Source: Gorsachius magnificus
Lineage: Eukaryota; Chordata; Aves; Pelecaniformes; Ardeidae
DNA: 64,000 nucleotides
NCBI GenBank assembly: GCA_034008185.1
Contig: CM067082.1
Span: 12,012,984-12,076,983, forward strand
Direction: 5' to 3'
Shown: positions 49,330-61,071 of the stretch, piece after piece
Layout: each line of letters begins with the position of its first letter
Position numbering within the stretch: the first letter of the stretch is position 1
Program-made: the position numbers and the translations under genes
The notes under the pieces: model-generated
The model's database searches: none
What the model saw: only the letters and a program-made list of their open reading frames with translations
Told to the model about the DNA's origin: nothing

Positions 49330-49600
49330 ATTTTTCTCCTGAGATTTAAGTGACAGGAGAGACTGTACAAGTTGGCTGATTGTGTCAGGAGAGATAGTGA
49401 AGTATTAATGTGGGGCTCTGCTGAAATTCGTGCGGGATGCACTGTATAAGCCTAGAAAACCACATTTGGGAATGCTGAATTCAAACTGGGATGGGCACAG
49501 AGAAGGGCTCCTAACACTACCGAGGGAACCTGACTTATTAGAGGAGAAAAAAATACTGGAGAGATTAATTGTGTCCCTACTAGGTCTGCCAGAAAGTAAA
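49330..49600 (+). mobile_element. possible ancient CR1 relic
   Basis: Around 49478-49520 'tcaaactgggatgggcacag', 'agaagggctcc' and 'taacactaccgagggaac' resemble the old CR1 block in which a 'tgggcccagagaagggc' stretch is followed by an '(a)acaaaaatgat' stretch, and 'actggagaga' resembles a later part. Identity is low and the limits are guesses. Confidence 0.3.
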
Positions 49601-52384
49601 TACCACTGAGGAATAAAAAGTACCTAAGAGACAGCCTGAGGCCTGTTTAAGGCTGAGCACTGGGACTGCTACCAGTCCTTGTCAGTAGCTAAGTGGCATT
49701 GCCATTTCAGTGTGGAGAACTAAGTTGCTCAGGTGCAATTCAGAGGAGGACAGAGAGCCACCAAAATCCTCTGAGAGACTAATCCACTAGGAGACCTCAA
49801 ACTGCACTGAGTAGAACTGAGAGCACAGGAGAGATGCACCTCCTGCAGTAGAGCCTAGGGTCAGACAACTGACTGATGAGGTGGAAACACAAATCCTAGG
49901 ACTTTTTCCACCAAAGCTGGTGGAAATGTCTTCCAGGAATGATGAAAACACCTTGTGATAATTGCACGGGCAGGGAACATGCCTTGCTTTAGCTGGAGAG
50001 CAACCACCTCGCAATCGGCAATAGCGCCTCCTTCAGAAACAGCATGTGTTTTTCAAGTCATTACATGAAATACATATGCAAGCACTGGAAATAGGTCCCA
50101 GAACCCAGCACTGTTGTCCCAGGGCCCTGTTAAAGGGGCTACAGAATCAGGATTCTTTTGGCTTCATAGATCATGCATTTGGTTTTTGCACAGTGGACCC
50201 CCCTTCAGCAGAGACGAGTATAGTCCCGTCAAGATTACAGATGGTAGAAAAGCATCCTTAGAAAATAAGAGCTGCAGCACCTCTTTCAGGCAGATGAAGG
50301 TCTTGGTCCCAGACTTGCTTCCTTCCCACATGGGTTCTAGTGGGTAGGCAATATGCAAAATAGCTGGAGATGCATCGTCCTCTTCCTTCTCCATCAGGCA
50401 TGTTCCCTCAGACAACATGGGGTTTGTGGTCTGTTTTTTAGCCTGATGCAAATGGAGAAAGGTCATTTTGTTCCACCGATCCACAAAGAGCCTGAGCTAT
50501 GGCTCCTTCAACAGCTGCCCTGATCTGAGGGACAGTGGACCAGGGTGTGGAGGATCCCAAACATGACCACAGTTTAGAGGGAGCACCAGTCGCTCAGCCA
50601 TGCAAAACACCCACGTCGCTTATGGAGGCACCGCAATGTCTCAGCAAGGCAGCTGTGCTGTGTGGTCTGAATAACGCCAGCTAATGACACGAAAACAAAT
50701 AAATACAAACTGGATGTGAACAAATGTAGCATGTAAATAGAAGGAAATGTAAACATCATTATCATGGGGGGCAAGATTCTAGCATGACATTTCAGAAGTA
50801 TTAGGGGAGAAAAAGGGTATTTGATTAAAGGACAGGAACCAGCGTGTGATAACAGAAATAATGGAGACACTGGCCCAAGGGGTTCCTCATTCCTTACTGG
50901 GGGCTGCTTTTTCCATTGTTCTGCTCTTTTTATGCTTTCCTCTCTATCAGTGGGAACTTTCCCCACCTCTGCTTACACCTCCCCTCCCATTCTACGCCAT
51001 TCTCTCTAGATGGACACAGACCATTGGAAGTGGAAGGCAGGTTTTTGTGCTAGCCACACTTCATTCAAATTACCTTTAAGCTCATTGAAAATCAAGGTCT
51101 AAATAAAGGTGGAATACAGCCTGGAGAGTTGTAATAAAAAATGCCTAATGGCTTCTGCAGGGTGTCAATTACCCTGTTTCATGAAGGGAAGATGGTTGAT
51201 AACTCAGTGAATATTCTAACCATTTCAATGCTACAAGAACTTAACTATTTTACATACCACACTGTAGAAATCCCCTACTGGATTTCACCCTCTAACGTCT
51301 ATAAAATAAAGGCCATGCATACTCTTAGCACATAAGCAATAAATAGGAAATGGTCAAAAAGACCTGTATCTTATGGGATACGCATTAGTACCCACAGTAA
51401 AAGAACACAAATCAAACCCAGCAGCTGAAGAGCAGATGAGTGAATAATTATTCCGAGGCTTTAATGAAATGATATTGTGAAAGGCACTAGAGAGATTGAT
51501 TAGAGCTCAGTTGACTGACAAAACTGCCCACTCTGTCCCCTATTAGAATTAATCTACCTACAACTATTTCCTTGTGAGCGTGCACTGGTGTGTGCATCCA
51601 TATGCACATGTGCTTGTGTGCTTTGTTGTCAATTATGCATTGCTGTTTCTTTACAGTGTTAAAAACAGTCTAAATTGCACAGCTTCATGCTTTAGACTTC
51701 ACTATGAATACACTTTCAAGGTAGGACTCCTTAAATGACTCATTTTCAGTACATCTGACAGTCATCTCAATTAACACATTTATCAGCGTATTTACAACAT
51801 GCAGAGGGAAATAAAGATCCTGTTAAAGAACAAAGCAAGATGAATCAAGCCTCTCAGATTAAAAAAGAAAATGAAATCGTTACCACAAGTTAATACTGAA
51901 GCTAAAAGTACAGTAAGAATAGAAATGAAGGTTGGTTTTTTAGACTGTTAAGGAGGATATTCAGAGAAAAAATAGTCAGGATTAAAAAGAAACCAAGATC
52001 AAGATCTTTCACTATATAAATGTTCCATTTGCTTCAGCAAAACCCTGCCAACAGCCATTAGTGATGGATCTGACCTGCAGTCTCAGAACCTACATATTTC
52101 AGATATACCTTGAAACCAAGGTTTAGAAATTATGTCTGGAAACAAAGACAAAGGCAAAGCCCTGCATGCAGGTGGAATAATTTCAGTCAACGGTACAGGC
52201 TGAGGCCTGGCTGACTGGGAATCACCTCTGCAGAAATGCACCCGGGGTTCTGACAGACGAGGAGCTGAACATGAATCTGCAAACCAACCTCACGGTGACA
52301 AATGCCAACTGCACGATGGGCTGCGTTAGCAAGAACACAGCTGGCGGTTTGAGTGAGCCGATTTCCCCCTCTGTTTCGCCCTTG
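49601..52384. other. single-copy DNA, nothing identified
   Basis: Frames of 75-130 codons overlap at 49.8-51.1 kb on both strands without recognisable domains; the longest is 50966-50574 minus. 51.7-52.0 kb is A+T-rich and frame-poor. Confidence 0.5.
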
Positions 52385-52872
52385 TGAAGAGTACGTGTCT
52401 GGACTACAGTGTTCCATTTTGGGCTTCCCAGTGTAAGAAAGTTATCAACAAGCTAAAGCAAGTTCATCAGAGACCCACTGAGATGGTTAGGGACGAAAGT
52501 GGGTGATGTACAAGATGAGGCTCCAGAAGCTGAGCTTGTTTAGCTGCAAGAAAAGAAGGCAAGGGATAATTAGGTTAATAGTTTCAACTACCTAAAGAGA
52601 GTTTAAAGAAGAGATGAAGCCCAGACCAAGAGGTGACGAACACGAGGTACAGCAAATGGAAATTAGAAATACCAATTAGCTATAAGGGAAAAATTCTTCA
52701 CAGTGAGGGTGGTCAAACATTGCAACAGAGACCCAGAGAGGCTGTTCAGTCTTCATCCTTGGAGATATTCAAAGCAAGACAGCACAAAGACCCTGGGCGA
52801 CCTGATCTAACATGGACACCATCCTGCTTTGGCCTCTGGAGGTCCCTTTAAATTATATCTTTGTATGATTTT
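52385..52872 (+). mobile_element. old CR1 LINE 3' fragment, about 490 bp
   Basis: In sense orientation the blocks follow the C-terminus of CR1 ORF2 and its 3' UTR: 'caagttcatcagagaccc', 'gctccagaagctgagcttgt', 'ttcttcacagtgagggtggt', 'caaacattgcaacagagacc', 'cttggagatattcaaag', 'accctgggcgacctgatcta', 'ggcctctggaggtcccttt' and a final 'tttgtatgatttt'. Order and spacing are kept, but there are many indels and no open frame. It represents a separate, older subfamily from the copy at 18.2-20.0 kb. Confidence 0.85.
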
Positions 52873-53099
52873 AGAAAAGAATAGAAATGAGGCATAGGGA
52901 GAAATCAGAAATGTCACGACAGAATGAAATTCAAGAATCAAGCAATATATAAGGCACACAGAAAAGAGGTGCCTAAGCTGAATACTGAGCCAGACCCAAA
53001 GAATCATCATTTGGTTATAATAGGCTTAACGAAGACAAACTTAATCTCCCTTTGGAAATCAAAGCCCGGCAGGTTTCTTGCAGTGAGGTAAATGAAGAC
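52873..53099. other. short single-copy gap
   Basis: Nothing recognised. Confidence 0.4.
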
Positions 53100-53360
53100 A
53101 AGAATAACCTTGAGCTCTAGTCACACTGTACTTATTCACTGCTTATTTAAGACATAGCAACCTATTGTATATTGCTGCAATTTGTATAGCTAATTATATA
53201 GAACTACAGTTACACATTGTGGCTAATTGCTGGAATATACATCCTCTGAAGCCATTAGGAGTGTTACCACTGACTCATTTGAAGAGTCTAATTTAACCAG
53301 CTGAATTATCTGACTCATCTCAGTAGGCTCATCTCAGCAGGCTCTTCTAATGTTGCCCTT
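53100..53360. promoter_or_regulatory. candidate conserved A+T-rich element
   Basis: Frame-free A+T-rich sequence with repeated TAAT/ATTA cores (gctaattatat, gtggctaattgc, atttaaccag). At 53314-53341 a 14-bp unit CTCATCTCAG(T/C)AGG occurs twice in tandem. It resembles a conserved non-coding element, but nothing in this window proves it. Confidence 0.22.
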
Positions 53361-54059
53361 TGGAGGAGCTTCTCTCTGTACAGAGAGCTTGGGGAGACTA
53401 ACCTAAGGGAGATGCCTAGTGCTCTGTGAATACCATGTTTTCTTTCCTCCTTGATAAAGACAGGGATGATAATTGCCTACCTCCAGATTTGATGTGTGAA
53501 TCAGTTGATGTAAGAGCAATGTAACAAAAGGAGTATTAATATATCTATTCTATTTGCCAGGGTATAAAAACAACCTCATTGAAAGATTGGAAGGATGAAT
53601 TGGAGGAATGATTGCTGACCATTAAAAAGCCAGCTTTTCAACAATATCAATTAATATGGAATATGGTGGGTTTAGGCCTGTGTGAATACCCTGGCAAACA
53701 AAGAGTGTTTTAAGGAGGTCCAGTTAATTAAGATTTGCAGAAACTAATGTGAAGATAGGCAAAAACCCCCTAATAATATTGAACAAAGGAAGCTAACCTG
53801 TAGTAAGACAGCTTCAATGAATAAGGGACTGTGTGGAGTCTTTCTGTCTGTGATTTATGGTCACCGAGTGGTTACACAGGTACTCGGGGGGTTTATGAAG
53901 CATCAACAATGTTGTAAGAAGCACATAAAATAAAATAAAACTTCTAGAAGACATTCAAGGCATGTTTGTGAGGTCAAAGACAGCCACCACAGCTGAGTTA
54001 TATATTCTATACCATAATGTATTCTATATTCTTACATATATTGTATGTATTCTCTTCTA
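53361..54059. other. A+T-rich single-copy DNA
   Basis: No gene or repeat family recognised. A TATTCTATA-rich patch lies at 54000-54060. Confidence 0.45.
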
Positions 54060-54600
54060 TTAAAATAGATTTCTCACTGTACCTTTATGATAAATGAACA
54101 GGGTAGAAGGAGGGACACAAATATTTCATTTCTAGAACTTTGGAGAAAAAGTGAGAAATATGGAGAAGAAAGAGTTACAGATGGGGAGAAAAGTATGAGA
54201 GAATTGGGTCATAGAAGATTTGGCCAATGATGTCAAAGACAGCTGAGGGTGGAGTGCTGGTTGGGAAAAGATCGTTAGTTGCCTTCATTAGGGCAGTGCC
54301 AGTGGAGCTGAAGGAAAGATTAGGAAGGGTCTCGGATCTCCAAAGGTTGATTGTAAGTACTGCATTTAACATGTGTAGGGTTGAAAGCAATGGGTTTTGA
54401 TAAATTGAAACTAAAGCAGGGCTGTATTTTACAAAAAAGATGTCACTGAGAGGAGAAGGAGCATGAAGTTGTGAATGAGAATAGCAGAAAAGGAAAACAG
54501 CCAATAGGTTGGGGTGGTGACAGTAAACAGAGCAGTAGGGCTTAGATAGAGTTACAGAAGAAAGGAACTGCTGGTTATTTTTCATCGGATATGTGGTATC
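54060..54600. other. purine-rich strand-asymmetric block
   Basis: For about 500 bp the plus strand is strongly purine-rich, with many GAGAA, GGAGAA and AGAAAG runs. The asymmetry removes stop codons from the pyrimidine strand and so creates a 136-codon minus frame (54585-54175). Its Ser/Leu/Phe-rich composition mirrors the bias and shows no domain. No repeat family was recognised. Confidence 0.45.
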
Positions 54601-57064
54601 TGATATGGAGAGTTATCCATGACATCTTGTGTGGAGAGCAAAGTGGAGAAGAGGGCTTAAGAAATTACCTGCCTCCAGGAACATGTGATAAGATTCCCAT
54701 GAATGAACTTCAGTAGGCTTCACCAGAAAAGTAAAATGAGGATAAGCAAGAGAAGAGTAAAACTCAGAGCTGAAGAAGGAAATAGCCATGGGAGCCTATT
54801 TAAATTACTGCTTGGACAACTGTGCTGAGCTACCTCGCTCTCTGAGACCTCCATGAATGACACTTGCCAGTCCTGTGCTCCAGGCAGCGCCAAAGACCAG
54901 CTCCAGCTCTCATGGCTGAGGGCATTGGGCTGCTTCTCTTTGTCTGAGGAGAAATATTTGTCATTATGCAGCTGTGGGCAGTATGATGACTCATTGCAAG
55001 CGTTTCCTCTGGGCTTTCAAAACACTCAAGTCATATGGACGTTCGGCAGAGATGGACTCCATTTTACCTGAAGCCATGCAAGTTTCACACAGAGAAGCCA
55101 GATGGTCAAAATGAATAAAATCCTCCATTTGCCATTCACTCTCAAGCTGTGTTGAATTGCTTCTGTTTGTCTGGACAGCCTGCTTCGCTAGGGCACGCTC
55201 AAAGCCAGCCAAGCCCATTTTCAGATGCAGACGATAAAAAATACACCTATACTACACAGAAGACGACTTCTGTGACTCAGACTGCAGTAGCCTAAAGGCT
55301 GTTTTGCCGATTTTCCAACTTGTGTGTTGGCTCTGGCAAAATTTAAGTGTCTCCTATTAACTAACTTTATTACAGTCTATTCAGAACCCTGCACTCACTT
55401 ACGATCTCAGCACCATGTTTGCTCAACTTCTTAAAGTGTACCAGGCATGCAGACCAGTGTTTGTCAAGAGAGGACAGCTTTTGCAAAGGCATGGCTGTTC
55501 AGAGACTCGAATGGGGTGTTATTTGTCTCTTTATATGAAGTTGTGTCTGTTGGCTAGATTCCCGTTACAGTCGCCAGAGTTCTGGTCAATACAGCCGTAA
55601 GGCAGTTTATTCTAAAGTAGACACGCACATTTAGGTCAGATGAATCACGCCCTAGGTATTATGGACAGTATTGACTGGTTCTCCATAAACATAGCTGAAG
55701 CCCCAAAGTAAACACTTATCTTTTCAAAATCTCGATTCAAAAAACAGCATCCCACCCTCAGATCCATGCCACATACCCCATAATAAGGAGGAGTAAGGTG
55801 GCACATGGGGATCAGAGTGATAACCCAGGCCTTGGGAGGTTCACATAAACTTCCAAGAGGAGGACGAACTCACAGCTATAGAAACGGCCCAAGAGCATCA
55901 TTTCAGTCCTGACCTCCCTACAGACTTCATCTGCCACCTCCCCTGTCACCACGTCACTTCATCACTCTGCACCTTTGCATCTCACACGGACGGAATGACA
56001 TTCAACTTCACGGACTGTTCTCTCACCTATGTAGACAGCAAGCTCCTGCAGTGTCTTACAGGGCTTAGCACATGCAAGCTTGTATTTTGTTTCAAACCTC
56101 TAGTTTCTATTGCGATATGAGTAAATAATGGAGAAGCCACAGCAGCTAGTCAGGAGAGCTTTCAGTCCCAAGAGTGATTGCCCTTTTAACTAAGAATATA
56201 ATGTTTTCATATTGGATTTCTTTCTTTTTTTGTGTGTGTTATTGTTGTTGCTGCTGAAAAAAAGTGATTTATTTCAACATGTTTTCTCTTGTTTAAAAAA
56301 CAGAAGCTTAACCCTTGCTCTTTCTAGAGTAAAAGTAACCTTACAGGGTATGTAATAAATATTTAAAATGGATAATTGAAGGAGGAAGGAAAAAATCATG
56401 TCACAGTGCGATAGCAAAAATTTTATTTCAGGGTAGTGACAGCTTCTGTTGTCTCTGCCATCAAATAACTCTGAACTCAGCAGGACTGCTGCATGCAAAT
56501 GAAGTCAAAGGAAATATAGGTGTCCACATCATGTGTGTCATATTCACCAAAGTGGCAGATCGGTCCCCTCAGCACAGAGACCAAGTGGTGGATGCCGAGT
56601 GCTCCCCCCCGTCAGAGGTGGTCCCGTGAGGACAAGGTTAAGGCTGGTTAATGGCACGACAGGGAGAGCCTTGCACGGCCCCTTCCCTCACTGTCTTAAT
56701 TTTGGAGTGGATTCCCCTCCCCCCCCCCCCCCACCGGTGCTGTCAGGCCAGTATGCTCTTCCAGTGATGGAATTTATTTTATCCGTGTTTTAAATCACAA
56801 GAAGAGGAATTGTATGCTGATGAGGTGAATAAGCTGTCAGCATCCTACCAGGCAGCTACTCCACACCTGTCTTGAAATCAAATGGGGAGCCTGAGCACTG
56901 GCTGCAGCAGAGAAGTGTGATGGCAGCCTGGCAGGAGAGAGCACCCTTCCAGAGCCCCTGCTTTTCACCCCTGCCTCTCAGGGAAAAGGCGGGAGTTTGG
57001 CTGTGCTTTCCCTGTGCACCCCTGGTCATCAGGAGACCGCTTCAAGTCACTGTCCTGGTACTTT
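54601..57064. other. single-copy DNA with a poly-C run
   Basis: Short frames only. A pure run of 14 C lies at 56719-56732 in a GC-richer patch (56540-56760). The T/GT-rich patch at 56221-56250 is low-complexity. Nothing else identified. Confidence 0.5.
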
Positions 57065-57074
57065 TTCTTTTTTT

Positions 57075-57162
57075 ATAGGGAAACTGAGGCACAAGTAAGT
57101 TGAGTATTTTGTTTGCCTTTCACTTGGAATTTGGCAGAGCAGGGAACTGGCCCTGGGTCTTC
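57075..57162 (-). mobile_element. MIR-like SINE relic
   Basis: The plus strand reads 'agggaaactgaggcacaagt', then 'tttgcc' and 'cacttgg', then 'atttggcagagcagggaact' and 'ccctgggtcttc'. This is the order of the antisense MIR core (gaaactgaggcaca, cttgcccaaggtcac, ggcagagccgggattcgaac, ccaggtc). MIR-type SINEs are ancient in amniotes and survive in birds as short relics. Identity is limited. Confidence 0.5.
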
Positions 57163-57589
57163 AAAGTCACGCTAGCTCTCTGGCCATGGAGCACCCTTAC
57201 TTACCACAAGGACCCAGTCAGACTCATGGTTGTCTTCTTCTCAGGGCTACATCAACACATACCCTGCCCCAAAGAGCTTGCGGTTTTGCACCCCCAGCTT
57301 TTCCACGTGTCCTGAAATCCTGTTGACTCCCCATCACAGGCCATGAGTTTTCACATTCCCTAAAGCTCAATGAGACAAGAAATAACAAAGTCCTTTGAGC
57401 AACACAAGGCCAGCGTAACCTAGAAGTGATTCCTCCCAGGGCGGAATATGAAGTACATGTTTGAATGACCTTTCCGATCAGGTAATTGTGGAAATAACTA
57501 GCAAGCTACAAAGTGGTGGTGACTGTACAAAACAATTGATTAACTTAAAAAAATAGAACACACCCCTGAGGAGGATGTTCTCAAATGTT
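57163..57589. other. single-copy DNA, nothing identified
   Basis: No feature recognised apart from a short chance frame that ends at 57315. Confidence 0.5.
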
Positions 57590-58085
57590 ACTAATTCAAA
57601 TGGGTTTTGTCCTCTAATTGTACTGGAAAACATATCTAAATCTAAAACCATTTTTGATACTTATGAATGGCTGAAATAAAAATTACTTTTACTAACAAGT
57701 GATTATGTAATATTAAAATGCTGTTATCACATTTATCTGTTTACCAGCTGGTGTTCTAATTGAAATTTGTTCAGAACTCATAATAGCATTAGGTCATGTT
57801 ATGCTTACAGCATTAAGCAATGATTACATCTGCGGCTTTTGTTTTTAATTAGCTTTTTTCAGTTATCTGGGAGAGAGAGAACCTTTCAAGATCGTAATTC
57901 ACTTTTGATTACAATGGAAAGAGAACAAACCGAGTCATCTTACAGAAAAATGTGCAACTATAATTTACATTCCTGACTCTGGGGCTGTTAGATCTGACTG
58001 TATTTTGATTTCCTGTCACTCATCAGCTATGTTAATTGGGTTTTGATGGCAATGAGGTGCTGGCATTTGCACATTCAGGGATCTA
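57590..58085. promoter_or_regulatory. strong candidate conserved non-coding element
   Basis: About 500 bp of repeat-free, frame-free, A+T-rich sequence with very few CpGs and a high density of homeodomain and POU/SOX-type cores: 'ttttaattagc', 'gcaatgattacatctg', 'gttaattgggtttt', 'attgaaatttgttc'. The texture, with no simple repeats and no decay of known repeats, is that of deeply conserved developmental enhancers in amniotes. This is pattern recognition only. Confidence 0.35.
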
Positions 58086-59019
58086 AAATGACTCTTTACA
58101 AAAAAAGAGATGAGCATATATTGTGACTTACTTTTCCAGTGGCAGGACAGAAGTGTTGCTTTTAATGCAAAGCATTAAAAAAATAGACCATTTTGTAACA
58201 GCCCTGCAGCTGGATGTAGCCAGAGGTGAATTTTAAAGAGGGTCTCAAATGTAGCCGTAGCTCTGACTCAGAAAAGTATTGAGCATGTACCTTCATCGTT
58301 CACCCGAGTCTCCAAACAGACACACATGGTTACTCAGCTGCTTTAGGTTAAACATCTTGCTGAGTCTCATCCTATGGAAAGGGCAAGCTGTTACCAGCAG
58401 CGAGCCCACAGGGGGTACTTCACGTGCCCTCCTCAGTGGGTAGCAGACACTAATGGCTCATTAGTAATCAACTGACTCCAGCAGATCCCCCAGCTGGGAG
58501 AAGTGCCCCTGCCACCCTCTTTCTTCAAACTCCTGCTTAGCTTGTTGTAAATACCCAAGCTTGGGAGAACAGATGAGTAACTCCATGAGCCAAAACAGGG
58601 AATAATCATCCTTAATCCACTGGAATGAGCGACTGCTGAGAGATGGCGAGCAGCCCCGCTTGCCTTTCTGTTGCCACTGGGAGCCTGGGGGGCATCTGTG
58701 GCCCAGCAAAGCTCTCACCTCCACGCATGCTTGCCGCACCGCGCTGTCGAACAATACACAGGGAGAAGAGAGAACCTGAACATGGCCAGCCATGGGAATT
58801 TGGTGGCGTTGTTTGCCAGCCAGGTGCTTATGAAGATGAATTAGATGGAGTTGGTAGATTGTGGTTATAGCAAAAGAGCAAGGTCATTTCTTCCATGCTA
58901 CACCTATGGAAGTGTGAGACGCACAGAGTGGCAATAGTAAGAAGCCAAGTTTGATGACCTTACATGATAGTGATTGGTATCCCTGGAGGGGTTACAGGAA
59001 TTGTATAAATTGCAGAAAA
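58086..59019. other. single-copy DNA, nothing identified
   Basis: A 110-codon minus frame (58793-58461) is the longest. Its peptide has no recognised domain. No repeat identified. Confidence 0.45.
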
Positions 59020-59260
59020 TGGGCTCAGAAGGGATGTTGAGATGTAACATAATCCATCCCCCCCCACCGAGATGAATCAAGGGGCGAATTGCCCATAGAT
59101 ATATTGTCTGTAATTCTCCTCCTCTGCTCAGTGCCAGAAGAGTTCAGCCATTTTCCAGTATCCAGCTGGAAAAGGAGCTTTCTAAGAGGAACTGCAGAAA
59201 ATTCAAGGCAGAGTAACAAGAATGATGAAAGGTCTAAAATACACCTGTAGCATTCAGTCA
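59020..59260 (+). mobile_element. possible ancient CR1 or other LINE relic
   Basis: The segment 'ggcagagtaacaagaatgat' followed by 'gaaaggtct' near 59210-59236 resembles the CR1 ORF2 part that encodes the Q-R-R-A-T-K stretch, and 'ctcagaagggatgttgagat' near 59024 resembles a CR1 tail block. Both matches are weak and the limits are arbitrary. Confidence 0.22.
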
Positions 59261-60477
59261 GTCACTGCAAAGGAATATAACCAGTTAATACCACTTACAG
59301 GTGAAAATATATAGACTGGGGGTCAAAGACCCTGTCCTGACTTCCCCCTGTACACACCAGAAAAATATCCTCTCCCTCATTACGCCTCACTGTGCCCAAA
59401 CAGTTCCTTCTGCGCTGACCTGAGCCACTGCTCCAATGGCTCAGCCCCTTCCGATCCTTCTTTGTTTGTTTCTGGGAAGATGGGGAGATGCTTTTTCCCC
59501 ATCACTAAATGAGCATGTGGTCCTCTTACCAGGGCGCAACTACCACGGGCATTTCCAGTGGCCCTGTGAGCACAAAAACACAGTCAGTACCTCCCACCAG
59601 GGCTGGTTAAATGCATCGTTTGCCTTCCTTGGGTAACTGGTCTGCAAGGGAAATTATCCTCGATGGTTATTCTAGAGCGAAGGATTGAGAAGTTTTGGGC
59701 AGGCTGCCAGCTGCTGCTGGGATGTGACGCTCACCCTCACTTGCAAGGGAGGCGAGGGACCTTCCCATGGCAGTCCTCCTGTGCCAGGCTCCTGCCGTGC
59801 TCTGCTTTCTGTGACCTCTCAGAGCTGATGGGCACTGGCTTGAGGGTCCTCCCTGACCTGACAGCGGAGGACTTTGTGCCTCTGCTTATATGAACTGGCG
59901 GTTCTTAAAAAGCTGTGCGAGATCTAATGCAGGAGGCTGGCAACATTGATTTTGCTTTTTTTGGAAAGCCAAGCATCACGTTCTTTGCTCTTTAAATCAA
60001 CTCCCCTGCAGGATCTATGGAGAGATCCAGGCAGCCTATGCAGGCCAGATACCTGTGCTGGGGAACAGCCCAATCTCTTCCCAAAGAGACCTTGCCATTG
60101 AGAGGCCATGCGAGGGTATAGACGTGAGCTGGGTCCCACATTTCACAGGAGTCAACCGAGGAAACGCAGACACACTCACAGGCTCAGGAGACTTGCAATG
60201 AGACCTCCCATGACACCACGCAAGCCTGCAGTGACTGCGGGGGGGGCCTGAGAGCAGAAAGGTTAAAAGTGATGCCGAGATGAGAAGAGTTTCACTGGGG
60301 ATGAACGTGGCAGCAAGTGAAGGCAGCTCCTATCGCTGCTTACAGCCACAGCAGCCTTCACCATGGCCAAGATGGGCAGTAAACAGTGCTCCTGTCACAG
60401 GAAACCTTTCGTGGTCTTGCTCTGGATTTTGTTCTTAACCACTGAAGATTATTCTTTTTTCAGTGAAAATACAGGGG
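59261..60477. other. single-copy DNA, nothing identified
   Basis: Somewhat GC-richer sequence with frames of 66-76 codons. No gene, repeat or RNA recognised. Confidence 0.5.
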
Positions 60478-60613
60478 ACGATCTAGTTAGCGGTGTCCCT
60501 GCTCACTGCAGGGGGGTTGGACTAGATGAGCTCTAGGGGTCCCTTCCAACCCAAAACATTCTAAGATTCTATGATTCTATGATTCTATGATTATGATTCT
60601 ATGATTCTATGAT
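60478..60613 (+). mobile_element. CR1 3'-end fragment with GATTCTAT tail
   Basis: The sense strand reads gatctagttagcggtgtccc, 'tgctcactgcaggggggttg', 'gactagatgagctctagggg', 'tcccttccaacccaaaac', then the terminal microsatellite GATTCTAT. This is the 3' UTR and tail of a fairly young avian CR1, heavily 5'-truncated. The tail (60565-60613) has five GATTCTAT units and one shortened unit, longer than the two or three units usual at CR1 ends. Confidence 0.95.
60565..60613 (+). repeat. GATTCTAT microsatellite at the CR1 terminus
   Basis: Units of 8 bp repeat in tandem, with one unit shortened to GATTAT in the middle. CR1 reverse transcription primes on this repeat, so it is part of the element rather than an independent microsatellite. 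Confidence 0.92.
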
Positions 60614-60892
60614 AAGGCTGTGCAGCCATTATTTATCAAGCAATTACCTTACCTAAGGTGCAGGAGTCATTCTTCTTTCCAGCCCAGCTTTGAACCAGGT
60701 AACGCTGGGACTCAAGCCTGCCCTTTCCACAGTGTAAGGCAGGAACGCAGCTGCCCAAACACTGACTATGCTGGGGCTGCTTGGGATTTAGCAAAATTCC
60801 GCCTGGGACCCACACAACCTTTCGCAGGCAAAATGTCAGCAAAGTGAGTCCACTGTCACAGAGAGTGCTGGCTCATTTCATAAGTTCAGGTT
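60614..60892. other. single-copy DNA, nothing identified
   Basis: Two opposed frames of 68 and 75 codons only. A stretch near 60695-60725 (gggactcaagcctgccc) faintly recalls a MIR core. Confidence 0.4.
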
Positions 60893-60915
60893 AAAAAAAA
60901 AAAAAAAGAAAAAAA
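60893..60915. repeat. poly-A tract
   Basis: This is a run of A interrupted by a single G. No retrocopy body with target duplications was recognised upstream. Confidence 0.8.
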
Positions 60916-61030
60916 ATCCAACCCAGTCTAAACATCAATGTTAACGCCATTGGAGCGATGTAACAAAAATAACTCTGGCCTGAAGACTAGAATAGGCCTT
61001 TAATTACTTCAATTTCTACTCTTTAGCAGC
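60916..61030. promoter_or_regulatory. candidate conserved non-coding element
   Basis: A 115-bp repeat-free block containing TGTTAACG, GCCATTGG, GCGATGTAAC and CCTTTAATTACTTC. It keeps two CpGs in an otherwise CpG-poor A+T-rich context, which hints at constraint. Inferred from composition only. Confidence 0.25.
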
Positions 61031-61071
61031 CTCAACAGGACTAAAATAGTTCCCTCCCTCTTATTCCCACT

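Noticed and set aside
54175..54585. 136-codon minus-strand frame
   Set aside because: Strand asymmetry removes stop codons, and the Ser/Leu/Phe composition follows from the pyrimidine bias.
60565..60613. Regularly spaced short repeats that superficially look like a CRISPR array
   Set aside because: The 8-bp units are contiguous without spacers and form the known CR1 tail; the genome is vertebrate.
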